A stretch of DNA of 64,000 nucleotides, from NCBI GenBank assembly GCA_021527695.1, contig JAKFAO010000010.1, positions 682,001 to 746,000 of the forward strand. The letters are read 5' to 3'. The DNA is from Naematelia aurantialba. Taxonomy: Eukaryota; Basidiomycota; Tremellomycetes; Tremellales; Naemateliaceae. The translations under genes and the position numbers were made by a program. This document shows positions 21,065 through 36,184 of the stretch, piece by piece (position 1 is the first letter of the stretch; the number at the start of each line of letters is the position of its first letter). The notes beneath the pieces were generated by a model. The model was not told the origin of the DNA. It made no database searches and saw only the letters and a list, made by a program, of their open reading frames with translations.

Positions 21065-23962
21065 ATGCCCAGGATGCCCAGGACTCCCGGGACGGCAGCA
21101 GCTCAGGTGAGTATAGGACGCGACAAAGATCACTGATGTCTGCAGCCTTCTAACAAGGTCCCAGCTGCTCGTGTCACAATCGCGTGAGTGGGTCTGAGCC
21201 GTTCCTTTCACCATGGGAGCTTCCGTAAGCGTAGAGCTCGTGCCACAGATCCTCAACCTGCTGTTGAGTCCAGGAGCAGCTGTTTCCCCTGAACGACGGT
21301 TTCTATTCGCAAATGTGACTGCTGACCCGTGGCAGCTGGAACCCGGCCCTCGTTACTCGCCTCTTGACACTCATCTCCTCCAATCCGCTGTACCGCCAAG
21401 GACTCTTCCCCACTGGCAATGCGCGTCAGCGCGGTAGGTGGTCTGTCGCGCGCGATGTGGCGCTCGAGCTGCTTGTAAATGAGAAGCTCTGGATCGCCGA
21501 GCAGACACGGCGCGGGTTGATCGAACGAGGCGAGGATGGGAAGTGGAGAGGAACGGCGCGGTGGACTTCTAGCGTCACCGAGCCAATTGCACCAAAGGTC
21601 TACATGTGAGCTGGAGTTTTGGGGCCTTGTTGATCGTCGGTCACTGGAGAGGTAGGCTGAAGACTGTGCCACAGGTTGAAGCACGGTTTTCAAAAGGCCA
21701 GGCAGGAGTATGGCCTGAATCCACAGTGGACGCGCTGGGAAGACGTGCCCATGGGGATTCGGCGTGCGTCTCCTCTATTCCGTGTTCATGTCCCTACGAG
21801 CTGGAGTGGCTGACGGGTCGCAGCATCTCTCAGACGGGCCTTCCCATACTACTTCCTCCTGAGCGATCTGATGGAACCGCAGCAAGAGCACCAGCCCGTC
21901 CTGCCTGATTCACCGCCACCTACGACCTCAGGAGCGCGGGCTGTGTCGACGAAGCGACGTCCCGGGGAAAGGCGAGAAATGGGGTCACGGATTCGGGCAA
22001 CCAGTCCAAGCTTGCCACCAAAGCCGATACGGCAAAGGCCAGGAAAACAACGAGAACAACCACATAACATTCTAGAAACGGCGCCACCCGACTCCAACAG
22101 TTCTCTGGCACGAATGAGCGAAGCCTGTCGAAGACTTCCTACGCCCGTTTCAGTCGAGTCCAGCTCGGATGCTGGCGTGTCCGACACAGAAAGCTCTTCA
22201 TCCCGTAGTAGTGAAAGTGAACAGAACCAGTCGGAAACTGATGCGGACGATAGCGATACCGAGAGCTCTTCCGACTGCAGCTCTGTTCTATTCGTGTGCC
22301 AGCATACAATGATCCCCCAAACTGCAGGGAATATAGGAGACACGCGTGACGTGTCAATCTCAGCTTCGCATTTGCCAGAGATTCCACAAGAGCGAATGCC
22401 GTTACATAAACGCTTTCGCTCTACAGAGTCCGCCGAACTCAACCAACAGAACGATGCATCGGTGCAAGGCGGGACTCTCAAACGTCGACGCAGAGTTTCT
22501 AATCCGACCGACGTAGACAATCTTCAGCCCGGTCTCCCGACACCAGACTACGTCCTAAACGGTACGGGAACGGCTTGTGGAGCGAGGGTGCAATCGACGG
22601 AGCCGGAGAGTGGCGACAGCAGCACACGCGCAGATGTTTCGAAATCAAGCCGAACATCTCCACTGCTGCCTGTCGCACCGAGTACCGTTGTCAAACCCGA
22701 ATGGCCTGCACCCTCCGATCTGGAAAGATATCATCCTGCGGCTACCGCCGAGGATCAGGATACAGCTCTTCAGCTGGGCCATCTGCATAAGCTTTTGAGC
22801 GAATACGAACACAAGATGAAATTGTAGGTGGACGAGTAACTGAACTTCTCTAACAATTCATCTAGTGCCCGGCGTCCGTGCCTCTTTGGGGCGCTCGTTT
22901 TCATACAATGGAACATAAGGTACTCAACCCAAACGAGCGCTGGCTACACATGGCACAGAGACATATTTGACCGCGTCAGCCATTTCGCCACAGGGGCCGG
23001 CGCGTAAGTGATCCCAAAATGGCCAGGCAGGGAGATCCTAGCTGAAAGCGCAGCAATGTTTGTACTTCATTCTCAGGGTTGGCCATAGGACCGATCTTAT
23101 CGTCACGATACCTTGTCCGCTCAGTTTTGAACAGCGAGGAGGGCGATGACATCCGTGATGATGCTGGGAACCCTGTACATCGCACCAGTGTGCTCGGGTT
23201 TATGCGGGAGTTTGACCGCCTATACCAAGCCTACCGGAGGGCTAGTGAGTACAATGTCCGCAAATCACGTATGTCTTCTTGCCAGTGCTAAAGTGTACAG
23301 ACACTCTCCCACACCTCAAACGCTTGACGAAAAGTCGTGTTGAGTGGAATCTTTTCGTAGCACGGCATCCAAGACCCAGATTCCAAGCAATGAACGAAGA
23401 TGAACGGGAAATGGCCAACAGCTGCAACGCCGCTGTGATGGAGGAAGCTTATCACCGGACACGCGTTCGCCACTTTCTCGCCGCTTACACGGACCTTCTG
23501 TCCGAACAGTGCGTGTTGGCCCTTTGAACCACATCTCAGACTCGGTCCCGTCTTGCCACGCTGATGTGTACAGTCCTGTTCGAGTGCTTGATGGGTACAG
23601 GGTGTATGCGAACTTGTCGTCTTTTGCACCCTGGGAGCACGACACGATACGCCAAACTCTCGAAGTCGCCAAATTTGCCGGAGCGTGAGCCCTTGCTTCC
23701 GCTCACTGCGCCGCGGCTACATGACACTGACGACACTGACGCTCTCAGTATTCAAGGCACCGTCGAAGAGGTGTTCTACGAGGGCTCGAGGAATGCCACG
23801 CGGATCCAGCTCCGTGGTGTCATACCCACCTATCAGCGCTCGGGCGACGTCCACCGCTGGGGACGACCCGTGGTGCACGAAGAAAGCGTCTTGGAGTTCT
23901 TGGAACGGTTGGATAGGTTGCTTCAACGCGCCCTGAGGCTGGAAGTAGTGTTGGAGGAGTGA
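21065..23962 (+). CDS. Unrecognised multi-exon protein, possible DNA-binding/SANT-like N-terminus
   Basis: I do not recognise this protein. Exons joined in frame: 21065-21106, 21146-21183, 21336-21605, about 21676-21763, then about 21825-22824, followed by five short exons to TGA at 23960-23962. The N-terminal part (VTIAWNPALVTRLLTLI, NPLYRQGLFPTGNARQRGRW, ARDVALELLVNEKLWI) is helical with regularly spaced Trp, loosely like Myb/SANT-type domains of basidiomycetes. This resemblance is weak. A long Ser/Glu/Pro-rich middle has a basic cluster (LKRRRRVSNP) suggesting a nuclear protein. The C-terminal third is globular: FATGAGANVCTSFSGLAIG, HRTSVLGFMREFDRLY, WNLFVARHPRPRF, YRVYANLSSFAPWEHDTIR, LRGVIPTYQR. 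The acceptor before NVCTSF is inferred from frame. It could be two genes; no start codon after 22830 makes one gene more likely. Confidence 0.6.
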
Positions 23963-24515
23963 ATACACGTAGATCTACGGGCGCAAGGACGCAGTGGCGT
24001 GCGAGGGGCATGTCGACAGTCAATCTGTCATGTGCTGAATCGCATTGTGCTCATCGCGCGACACCTCGACCAAAGTGGCGCGCCCCGCTCCGCCTCTGCG
24101 TCCTTTGTGTGCGTGCTCCATGCCCAGTGCTCGTCCTTTGATCATAGCAACTATCTTGCACGTCGGGCCAGCATGCCATCTGACTGTCCGACATCATTGG
24201 TCTGGATCCAATCAGACCGTTCTGACCACCTCGCCGTTACCGAGCTCGTCAGAGCTATAGACACTTTGATCCAGCTCCCATTTCAACTCACAATCACGAA
24301 CCGCAGAGACACATCAAACAGCAGGACTCACCAAGGCCAGGATCCACCACGGCCAAGGTCGCCAAGCTCAGGCTTTGCAGCAAAACCAGGCCTTGAATCT
24401 TAGCTAACGGCCCAAGTGAAGGCTCAAGTTGGCCCCTCAGTGAAGACTTACAGACATCCGCCAGTCGGCGCCGATGGTGGCGATCCGTGCCGCCCAGTAG
24501 GCGGGTGCGCTCACA
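23963..24515. other. Intergenic, nothing recognised
   Basis: About 550 nt between tandem genes. ORFs in it are short and of poor composition. CAAGGCCAGGATCCACCACGGCCAAGG-like imperfect repeats lie near 24330-24360. An unseen 5' exon of the next gene could be here. Confidence 0.4.
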
Positions 24516-25046
24516 ATGAGCGCGCTCCCATCCGCACAAGCAGGTGCAGGCGTCGGCGTCGGCGTCGGCGCAGATATCGCATACTCGTATAAACGCCCGC
24601 CACAGTCCCGCACCGCGCGCGTCCTCTCGTGGGCGGCAGAACACCTCGTGCATCTCTTCTCGGCGGGGTTCTTTGTCGTTGCGGTAGCGTTCATGGTGGT
24701 TTCGTCCCTCGTTCCTACACGTAAGTTACTCCCAACGCACAAATTTCCTCCTCCCTCCTTCTCCTCCTCCCTCCTCCCTTCTCATCCTTCCTCCTTGACC
24801 CTCCTCCTCATTCCTCCTCCTTCCCTCTTGCCTCTCCTTCTGCCATCATCAACACTTCCGTCCCTCACCTTGTCCCACCACACAACAGCGCTAAACACGC
24901 AAGCAGACCCCACCGACTTTCCACTAGATCGCCAGCAATGTCAACTCGCTGGCGCAGCATGCTTCGCCGCCGCCTGTCTCTGCCTCACCATCCTCGCTGT
25001 TCGCCACTGCGCGCACAATGGCCAAACCTCATCGTGCTGCGTCTGA
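24516..25046 (+). CDS. Small membrane protein with two hydrophobic helices, unrecognised
   Basis: Two exons, 24516-24720 and 24889-25046, joined C/CG to read VPTPLNTQAD; about 120 residues. A Val/Gly-rich start (GAGVGVGVGADIAY) precedes a basic segment and one strong helix (LFSAGFFVVAVAFMVVSSLV). A short polar loop and a second helix rich in Ala/Cys (GAACFAAACLCLTILAV) follow, then a short Cys-ended tail (TSSCCV). The CC pair near the C-terminus could be a lipidation site; that is speculation. The intron is almost purely pyrimidine (CCTCCT runs). No family recognised; a further 5' exon cannot be excluded. Confidence 0.5.
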   Translation: MSALPSAQAGAGVGVGVGADIAYSYKRPPQSRTARVLSWAAEHLVHLFSAGFFVVAVAFMVVSSLVPTRKLLPTHKFPPPSFSSSLLPSHPSSLTLLLIPPPSLLPLLLPSSTLPSLTLSHHTTALNTQADPTDFPLDRQQCQLAGAACFAAACLCLTILAVRHCAHNGQTSSCCV

Positions 25047-25253
25047 AGCTCAACAACCCCAACCCCAACCAGAACAACACTCGCGCCGACCACATTGACA
25101 CCACCGATACCGACCGCAACCAAACACACACGACACCGTCAAAGCGGCTTCCGCACCTCACTTTGATTCGAAACGATGCATTTTGTTCCAGGCAAACCGA
25201 GGTCAACCCGACATCCTCTACCTTGCACCCCTTTTCTTTACACCCACACGCGT

Positions 25254-27629
25254 CTAAGCGGCAAAGTCGGCAACGTGGCCAGTGATGACTTTCTTCATCT
25301 CCTCCTCAATCTCCTTGGTCAACACACCACCAGTCAACTTCTCAAGCAGCGAGCCGTGCTGGGTCTTGAGGAGCTCGGTGCTAAAGGAGAGATTAGGCGC
25401 GGGCTACGTTGGGCTGCTAAAATCACTCACAAGGCCTTCTCCCAGGCAGTGATCTTGTCAGTAGGGACCTTGTCGAGGAGACCGTTGACACCGGCGTAGA
25501 TGAGAGGAGCCATGATCTCAGTGGGCATTCTGCCGAGCATTAGCGGGATACGCTACTCATGTAACGAGGATGACGAACGGGCTGTACTGGGGCTGCTTCA
25601 GCAGCTCAGTCAAACGAGCACCACGGTTGAGGAGATAACGGGTAGAAGCGTCACTGTAGCGAATCAGCACGAGCCATGCAAAACTAGTGGCCAAAGACTC
25701 ACAGGTCGGAACCGAACTGAGCGAACGCAGCAACCTCACGGTACTGGGCAAGGTAGAGCTTGAGCGAACCAGCGACCGACTTCATGAGCTTGGTCTGGGC
25801 AGCGGAGCCGACTCGAGACACGGAGACTGATGACGACTTAGCACGAATTGGCTCAAAAGGGTGGAGCCACTTACGACCAACGTTAATGGCGGGTCGGACA
25901 CCCTTGAAGAACAGCTCGGCCTCCAAGAAGATCTGGCCATCTGGAAAAAGTCAGCTATAGGCACGGTAACCAACGCGCAGAACTGACCGGTGATGGAGAT
26001 AACGTTGGTGGGAATGTAGGCGGACACGTCACCACCCTGGGTCTCAATGATAGGAAGGGCAGTGAGCGAGCCGGCACCGTACTTCTCGTTCATCTTGGCC
26101 GCACGCTCAAGTAGACGCGAGTGGAGGTAGAAGACCTATCGGCATCAGTCGAAATTCCTTATCCTTGTGCAAATGGCTCACGTCACCGGGGTAAGCCTCA
26201 CGACCGGGGGGTCGACGAAGAAGCAGAGACATTTGTCGGTAGGCAACGGCCTGCTTGGACAAGTCGTCGTAAATGATCAAGGCGTGCTTGCCGTTGTCAC
26301 GGAACCACTCGCCCATGGCGCAACCCGAGAAAGGGGCCAAGAACTGAAGAGGAGCGGCGTCCGAAGCAGTAGCAGCGACAATGATGGTGTACTTCATGGC
26401 GTCGTTCTCCTCAAGAGTCTTGACAAGCTGAGCGACGGTGGATCGCTTCTGACCGACGGCGACGTAGACACAGTAGAGCTTCTTTGACTCGTCGGCACCG
26501 TCGTTCCACTTCTTCTGGTTCAGGATGGCGTCGATGGCGACAGCGGATTTACCGGTTTGACGGTCACCAATGATAAGTTCTCGCTGACCACGGCCGATCT
26601 GCAAAGGTCAGCGCAGCACAAAAGCAAATAATGGCAAGACCTACAGGCACAAGCGAGTCGACCGACTTGAGACCAGTCTGCATTGGCTCGTGGACGGATC
26701 GTCGGGGCAAAATACCGGGGGCCTTCAGCTGGGCCTTGTACCTAGTCTCGGCCTTGATCTCGCCTTTGCCGTCAATGGGGTTACCCAGAGCGTCAACGAC
26801 ACGGCCGAGGAGGCCGGGTCCGACGGGGACATCCACAATTTGGCCAGTTCGCTTGACCGAGTCGCCCTCCTTGATGAGTCGATCGTTACCGAAGATGGTG
26901 ACACCGACGTTGTCGGCCTCTAAGTTCAAGCACATTCCACGGACACCCGACGAGAACTCCACCATCTCCTCGGCCTGGACATTTCGGAGACCGTACACAC
27001 GGGCGATACCGTCACCAATGGCTTTGGAGCGTCAGGTTAGTTTGCAAAGACGTAGCGAAAAACACGGACTCAGGACACGACCAGTCTCCTGAACATCGCC
27101 GCCGGAAGCAACACCGGAAATGCGGCCCTCAAGGATGGACGAGACCTCGGAGGCGGCTGCGAGAGGAAGTCGACAGCGAGAGTGTAGACGGTGTCAGAGG
27201 TCCGTTGAATTTCGGCCGACCGACGGGGAGTGGTGCATAACGAGGAACAACATGACGAGTAGCGACATATGTGGAGTGGAGAGACCGGCAATAGTAGAGA
27301 GAAGAGGAGACTGATCAGCCAGTATCCAACAATTCGTGAGTACACATACCAGGCTTGGCAGTTGCGTATGTCCTGACGGCCGAAGTAGCGACTGGGGCGA
27401 AACGTGCGCGAGTCTAGCAAGTCAGCACATATCTCTCCCGGTTCGCCTGCCACCAGCACTCCGCCCATCACCACCAGCTCCAACCTCTACCCCGGCCCAG
27501 CGACAGGTTGCATGTGGCCCTGCTGCCGCCTTCCGAGACGCCTGTTTCCCGGGCCGGCATGCCGACGAAATATTCGATACTCACGCTCTGGGCAGCGACC
27601 CCTCGGAGGGAGCGGATGGCGGCGCGCAT
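25254..27629 (-). CDS. ATP1: ATP synthase F1 subunit alpha, mitochondrial
   Basis: Non-catalytic nucleotide-binding subunit of the F1 head in the mitochondrial matrix. ATG at 27629 ([15 protein letters not shown]) begins a basic/Ser presequence split over exons ([18 protein letters not shown]). The mature part starts near [14 protein letters not shown]. Seen: [28 protein letters not shown], Walker [53 protein letters not shown] (Walker B region [17 protein letters not shown]), [54 protein letters not shown] and [22 protein letters not shown]. The C-terminus [11 protein letters not shown] ends TAG at 25254. About ten short introns. Head-to-head with the mitoribosomal bL21m gene. Confidence 0.96.
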
Positions 27630-27982
27630 ATTGCTGCTGGGAGTAGGTGGGGAGAAGGCGAGACAGAGAGGGGAGTGGGTAGTAGGGAGTGGACAAGGAG
27701 GGAAGGAGGACGAGGAGGAGGAAGGGGAGAAGCGCTGGGAGACGGACAGGGGAGCGACGGACACTGGTCGGATCGGAGAATCGCGGCGTTTGGAAATTGC
27801 ACTTTATGAGGGAGTGAGTGTGGCACTTTATGGCTGGTTGTTTTCTTACTGGTGAATTTATCGAATTTATCCTGCTGCACTGGGTCGATTTCGAGAGTAT
27901 TATTGTGACTGTGAGACTGTAGACTCACTACAGCGGCGGCCTGGGATAGCACGAGCTTGGGCAAGACACGGACACGGACACC
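27630..27982. promoter_or_regulatory. Divergent promoter between two mitochondrial-protein genes
   Basis: This 353-nt gap separates the ATP1 and bL21m starts. The ATP1-proximal half is a G/A-rich tract on the + strand (27640-27760, GGAGGAAGGAGGACGAGG type); the remainder is AT-richer. Both genes encode imported mitochondrial proteins, so co-regulation from this region is plausible but not shown. Confidence 0.5.
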
Positions 27983-28891
27983 ATGCGAGGACGGTCACTA
28001 GCAGCGGGTCAGTGTGACCATCCACCCCCCTCCCAATTTCAACATCGACAATGCTGATACCTTGTAGCCTCGAGCTTGCGGCCGTGGCTCGCTCGGTCTC
28101 TGCAGACCTCTGCGCCTCTTCCCCCTCCGACGACCACGCTGCCTCCAGCGGACGCAGCCTCTGTCCCCTCTTCCTCGTCTTCCTTGTTTTCCTCGTCTTC
28201 CTCGTCTTCGTCGTCTTCGTCTTCACCGTCGACCCTCTCGACCTCGACCCTGTCATCGTCATCATCTTCATCCTCCATCGCCTCTCCGCTCCTCGCTCAC
28301 CTGCCGCCTATCCTGCCATCGACCACGCCGGCGCCTCTGCCACGCACTGCATCGTCCGCTTTAGAGCTCCTCAAAGCGCAATCCACATCTACTACCGGGA
28401 TCTACCTGCTCGCGCGCCTGCACTCGCGGACCTACCTCCTGCACCCCCGTGACGTCCTGTCCCTGCCTACGTTGAAGCCGATGCAGCCCCCCGGCTCGAC
28501 TCTGGCCCTGACAAAGATCGTCGAGGTCGGCTCGCGCGACTTCGCGATCCGCGCTCCAGCGGCCAGTGCACCCGCTCTCCGAAAGGACCTCGAATGGTGG
28601 GAGCTCCACGCCCTGCCCACGCTGGACCAGAGTGTCGTTCGCTGCGAATTGACCGTACTCGAACATACTCGCAGTCCAAGGCAGGATCGGTTCAAGAAAA
28701 AGCGCAGGAAGGGATACGAAAAGACCATCAGGGCGAAACACGGCTGGACAAGGCTCAGAGTGGGCGATATCATCCTCGGTAACGCAGAGCAGGTCAAGCC
28801 GGGACAGTGGACCGCACCGACTCTTCGTCGGGCGACACAACATACGGCTAATACCGTCATTGGAAAGGCGTCACAGGCAAAGCAGCAGTAG
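27983..28891 (+). CDS. MRPL49: Mitochondrial ribosomal protein bL21m
   Basis: Large-subunit mitoribosomal protein (bacterial L21 family; yeast Mrpl49). Exon 1 is 27983-28007 (MRGRSLAA), intron 28008-28067, exon 2 28068-28891; the join reads AASSLRPWLARSLQTSAP, an Arg/Ser-rich import signal. A long Ser homopolymer-like stretch (28170-28275) follows. The L21 core: IYLLARLHSRTYLLHPRDVL, MQPPGSTLALTKIVEVGS, VVRCELTVLEHTRSPRQ, KKKRRKGYEKTIRAKHGWT (the basic loop that binds 23S-type rRNA) and RLRVGDIILG. TAG at 28889-28891. L21m proteins are normally shorter; the extra length is the Ser tract. Confidence 0.9.
28165..28275 (+). repeat. Serine-coding TCCTCGTCTT repeat in bL21m
   Basis: TCC/TCG/TCT/TCA codon repeats, nearly all pyrimidine on the + strand, encode a run of about 30 Ser residues broken only by a few Thr, Leu, Phe and Pro. 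It separates the import signal from the ribosomal core and is likely removed or disordered. Confidence 0.85.
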
Positions 28892-29144
28892 CGTTGAGTC
28901 GTGCAGCGTCTGCGCAGCGTTTCTTGGGACTCGTCTTGGAGCTTGTGCATGTGCACATTCGCCCAACCACACCATAGCTAGCACTGCATGCAATCCCACT
29001 TGCACCCCCGGCCTACAAGCAATGCCGGTAGCATCTCAAGGTAGCAAATGCCGCGTAGCACCTCGTGTAGCAATACGCGTAGTACCTCAGATCTGCGAGC
29101 AGTGCCGACAGATGCCCAAATCCACATAAAGTCCATGGTCCCAA
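28892..29144. other. Convergent 3' gap bL21m / KAR3
   Basis: About 250 nt. GTAGCA-centred imperfect repeats (GGTAGCAAATGCC, CGTAGCACCTCG, TGTAGCAATACG, CGTAGTACCTCAG) at about 29020-29100. No gene. Confidence 0.5.
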
Positions 29145-32101
29145 TCACTTTACAGTCTGCTTCTTTGCCGACCCAACTACAGTGCTATTGACCTTGGTCG
29201 CGAAGCGCAATGAGCAGAGCGTCTCACCAAGATGCGCAGCCAGAGGCGACAGGTTACAAAGCATGAGTGTCTTGCTTGACCCTAGCCACTGTCAGCCAGC
29301 TGCTCAGACAGACGACGGGGAGGGTGCGTCTTACCAGACAGACTCGTTTGCAAGAGCCGGGTCAACGTCGAATTGCGGTATGGCACATGTCCGCCCTGCT
29401 GCGCTGTGCCCAGCGCGCCGATGACATCCGCAAGCGCCGACAGCGATTTGTTGATGTTGATCGTCTCTTTCAGTCGGTCCTTGTTCTCCCCTGCACCAGA
29501 GCTAGCCAGACGCTCTGAGCCGGCCAAATCCACTACAATGCAATCAGATTTTATTTTGATATAGTATTCCTGACAGCCGACGTACCAAGATTGAGCATCG
29601 CTTCGGACTTCTCATCGGTCAACGGGTTCACACCTCGCACTTTGAGCGTGAAGACCGAATGTGATCGTGATGAACGCTCGTTCATGAGCGTTGCAGCAAC
29701 AGCACGCCGGGACCTTGCGCGGTCGAGTAGCGTGGAGACTTGGCGCGGATTGCTCAGAGGTGCTACAATCATCAGCTTGAGATGCTTGAGTAACGGCCAA
29801 CTGACCAGAAACAACATCGGTCACGCTCATCTTGCCCTCCTTGTCGTGCTTGATCTCATGCTTCTTCGTGTCAAACTGCCCGCTCCCAAGGAGATCGTTT
29901 ATCTATCCGATGAGTTGGTTCTCACCAGACCTTCAGAGCGAGGGAAAGACGCACAACTTCATTGTACACCTCGAGGAATTGCCCTTCCATCTGATACTTC
30001 CATCCTCGGTCTCGGAGCTGTGAGCTGACGGTGAAGATCATGTCAATCGCCCGTGGGATCATGCCCAGATCCTCATCGTTCTCTCACGATCAGCTTAGAC
30101 CGTAAAAAATAAGACGATAAACTGACTTGGCCACCCTCCATCGTCCAGGATTTACCCGACCCAGTCTGGCCGTATGCAAAGATGCACACCTGGCCCATCA
30201 GCACAAAGGAAAGCACGCTATCTGAATCTCACATTATAACCATCTAGCACACTCTGCGCAAGCATCGAGATCTCCTCGAAGACCTCCTTTTGTCCCGCTA
30301 TTGGCTGAAAGATCTATACGACTCGTGTTAGCCTTGAACAAGTCTCCCTTGATAAACTGACTTTGTCAAAGACAAAATTGGAGACCTGCTCTCTTTCGCG
30401 GCCTGTAGCGCTCTCCGTGCGCGATGTGACGGTGATCTGCGACTGGCCCGTCTCGGCGGCAGTCCGCTCGTCTCCATATGCAATATCGGCCAGGGCATCG
30501 GGGGAGTCAGATTCATGAGCTTCACACTGTCAGCGTGAAAACCGCAAACTGATGCAAAGAGCTCACGAAGCGCAGGCCGAACTCGGGCAAACACACGGAT
30601 ATTGCCTGGAATATATCAGCACCAGCACCCCGGTCGTCTGGGTTCTACGACATACCTTTGAGCTCTTGAACCTGGTTGTGCAATTTCCGACGAATAGTCT
30701 CTGCCGTTCGCAACTCATCTTCAATCTCTGCAATTCTGCGATCGCGCTCCTCTTCCGCCGCTGCGATCCTTTCCCGCGCTTCCTGCTCGGCAGCTCGCGC
30801 ATTCTGCATCCCGACCTCCAGCTCAGCCCTCATGCTGCTGACAGCCAGAGTGGCGCGCTCGACCTCAGCCTGTAATGCCGCTTGTTGAGCCTGAGAGGCA
30901 GCAAGCTGAGCACTAAGGGTCAAGTGCTGAGTGGACTGCTCGGCCATGGTCCTCTACCGGAACCACGTCAGTGCCTCTGAGGGCCGACATACGGACCGAA
31001 GCGTACCTTCAACTCGCGGGCAGTCTCTCGTTCCCTGCTCAAGTCCTCTCTGCCATCCTTCATCTCTTCTTCAAGATCTCGCTTCTCCCGATCCCGCTTA
31101 CTCAACTGCCGCTCCAGGTCCTCGATCTCTCGAGTATACTTGGCCCGCATGGCTTCCAACTCTTCGCTGGCGTTCGACAGGTCGCGCCGAGACTGGTGGT
31201 CCGCATTGCGGAAATTTGCGAGCAGGGCCTGCATGTCGGCTTGCGACATTTGTAACGAGGAGACTAGAGCATGTCAGCTTGTCATGTTACCTGTCATCCT
31301 GGGGAAAGCTGACTTCTCGCTTGCCTGTTGGTGGACGTGAGCTTCAGTATGCCACAAAGGCGGATACACGACGTACTCTCGTTCCCACATCTCCTGTATG
31401 CTGTTCACGGTCTTTTCCATCGTCTGGATACGCCCATCGTGGCTCTGTCGTCCAGTCAGTCATCCCGTCTTTCCTGGGAATCCACCGCATAGCTACCTTG
31501 AATTGAGACGCGCTGGCCAGCCCCGACCCGATACCACTTCCACTAGCTACACCTGGGCTGACGCCTCTGCCTGGTCCAGTACTGCGCCCTAAAGTCCCCG
31601 CACTTCGTGTCGAGCTGGCAACGGGCGGTCTGCGTGTCGTCGCAGGGGCAACAGCTGCCCTCGTCCGCGCCGTACTGGTAGAGGTTGCAGACGAGGCCGC
31701 ACTGCCGTTACTCGCTGGACGCCTCTGTGATGCTGCAAGTGAAGAGGCTGGTCTGCTTGTGGCGCTGAGGGTGGAGGAAGGCTTCCTATGAGCGGTAGGC
31801 ACAAAGCCACCGCTCGGCTTCCGTTGAGACTGTCGTAAGCCCGCTGCCGTAGACGACCCCAAAGTGGGCGTCGGATTGGATGCTTGCCGCTTGGCGACTG
31901 GTATGGCCGGTGATGAAGGCATTTTCCTCTTGTTGATGTTATTCGAGGAGAGGAGAGGAGCAGAGTGTGAGGGGACAGGGATACCCGTCTTCACTTGCGG
32001 TGACAGCAGCCGCGGTAGCCTCGAAGGCGGCGCCTGGACGTCTCAGCAAACATCACAACGTGTTCATCCAGACTCACAGTGTTCTCTTGGCCTTCTGACA
32101 T
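29145..32101 (-). CDS. KAR3: Kinesin-14 (C-terminal motor, Kar3/Klp2 type)
   Basis: Minus-end-directed microtubule motor of spindle and nuclear fusion. ATG at 32101 (MSEGQENT), one intron, then [13 protein letters not shown] and a Ser/Thr/Pro/Arg-rich basic tail (second microtubule-binding site). Coiled coil from about 31440 to 30640 ([67 protein letters not shown]). The motor is C-terminal: [37 protein letters not shown]-loop [14 protein letters not shown] (about 30140-30185), switch I in [14 protein letters not shown], switch [40 protein letters not shown] and [20 protein letters not shown]. The end [11 protein letters not shown] stops with TGA at 29145-29147. A neck directly before [10 protein letters not shown] and the motor at the C-terminus define kinesin-14. 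Confidence 0.94.
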
Positions 32102-32346
32102 GGCGTGGGTCCCGTCTCTAGAGGTACTTTTGTCCTAGATGTGGTGCGTTGATGTTCTCGAGTAGTATTGTTTATCGACGAGCAGAAAGCAGCCGCGTGC
32201 GGAAGCAATTCTCAAAAACATGACGTGGTATTATTAATTTTAATGGCTATTGATACCGATAACGGAGTCGTTTTTAAAAATCAATGGACTGGCGAGATCC
32301 GAGTTGTTGTCGAGTCCTATCCCTCTTCGCTGTTCATCTACCCACA
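32102..32346. promoter_or_regulatory. Divergent promoter region KAR3 / ARG5,6
   Basis: A 245-nt gap, the most AT-rich stretch of this part of the window (32215-32290, TATTATTAATTTTAATGG and a TTTTTAAAAA palindrome at about 32270-32280). I looked for a Gcn4/Cpc1 site (TGASTCA), expected for an arginine-pathway gene, and saw none here. Confidence 0.5.
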
Positions 32347-35926
<3,580 letters not shown>

Positions 35927-36184
35927 AGCGAGGCGCGGTGCGACTTGCCCGATGGATCGTTGGATTCCTTGGCATGGTGTGGCGAGGCACAGTGAGCCTG
36001 TGCAAGAGGCCTCGACTTGGAAGTATCAGGAAGTGCAGGAATTGCCTGGATCAAGTCACGTTACAAACTGTCTCGGTACGACGTATTGCGCATGCCAAAG
36101 ATTTATCACATGCATAGACTCCTGCACGGCATACCATGAATCGCTACTACTACTCACTGACTCTTGTCGTGGACCGGCACACCT
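35927..36184. other. 3' flank of ARG5,6
   Basis: About 260 nt with no coding signal; probable 3' UTR. Confidence 0.35.

Noticed and set aside
21849..22520. Minus-strand ORF of 223 codons
   Set aside because: Antisense to the large exon of the orphan gene; no start context, family or splice support.
27468..27764. Longer ATP1 N-terminus from an upstream in-frame start
   Set aside because: The upstream part is a Ser/Pro/Thr run from the G/A-rich promoter tract with no ATG; the [10 protein letters not shown] start gives a normal import signal.
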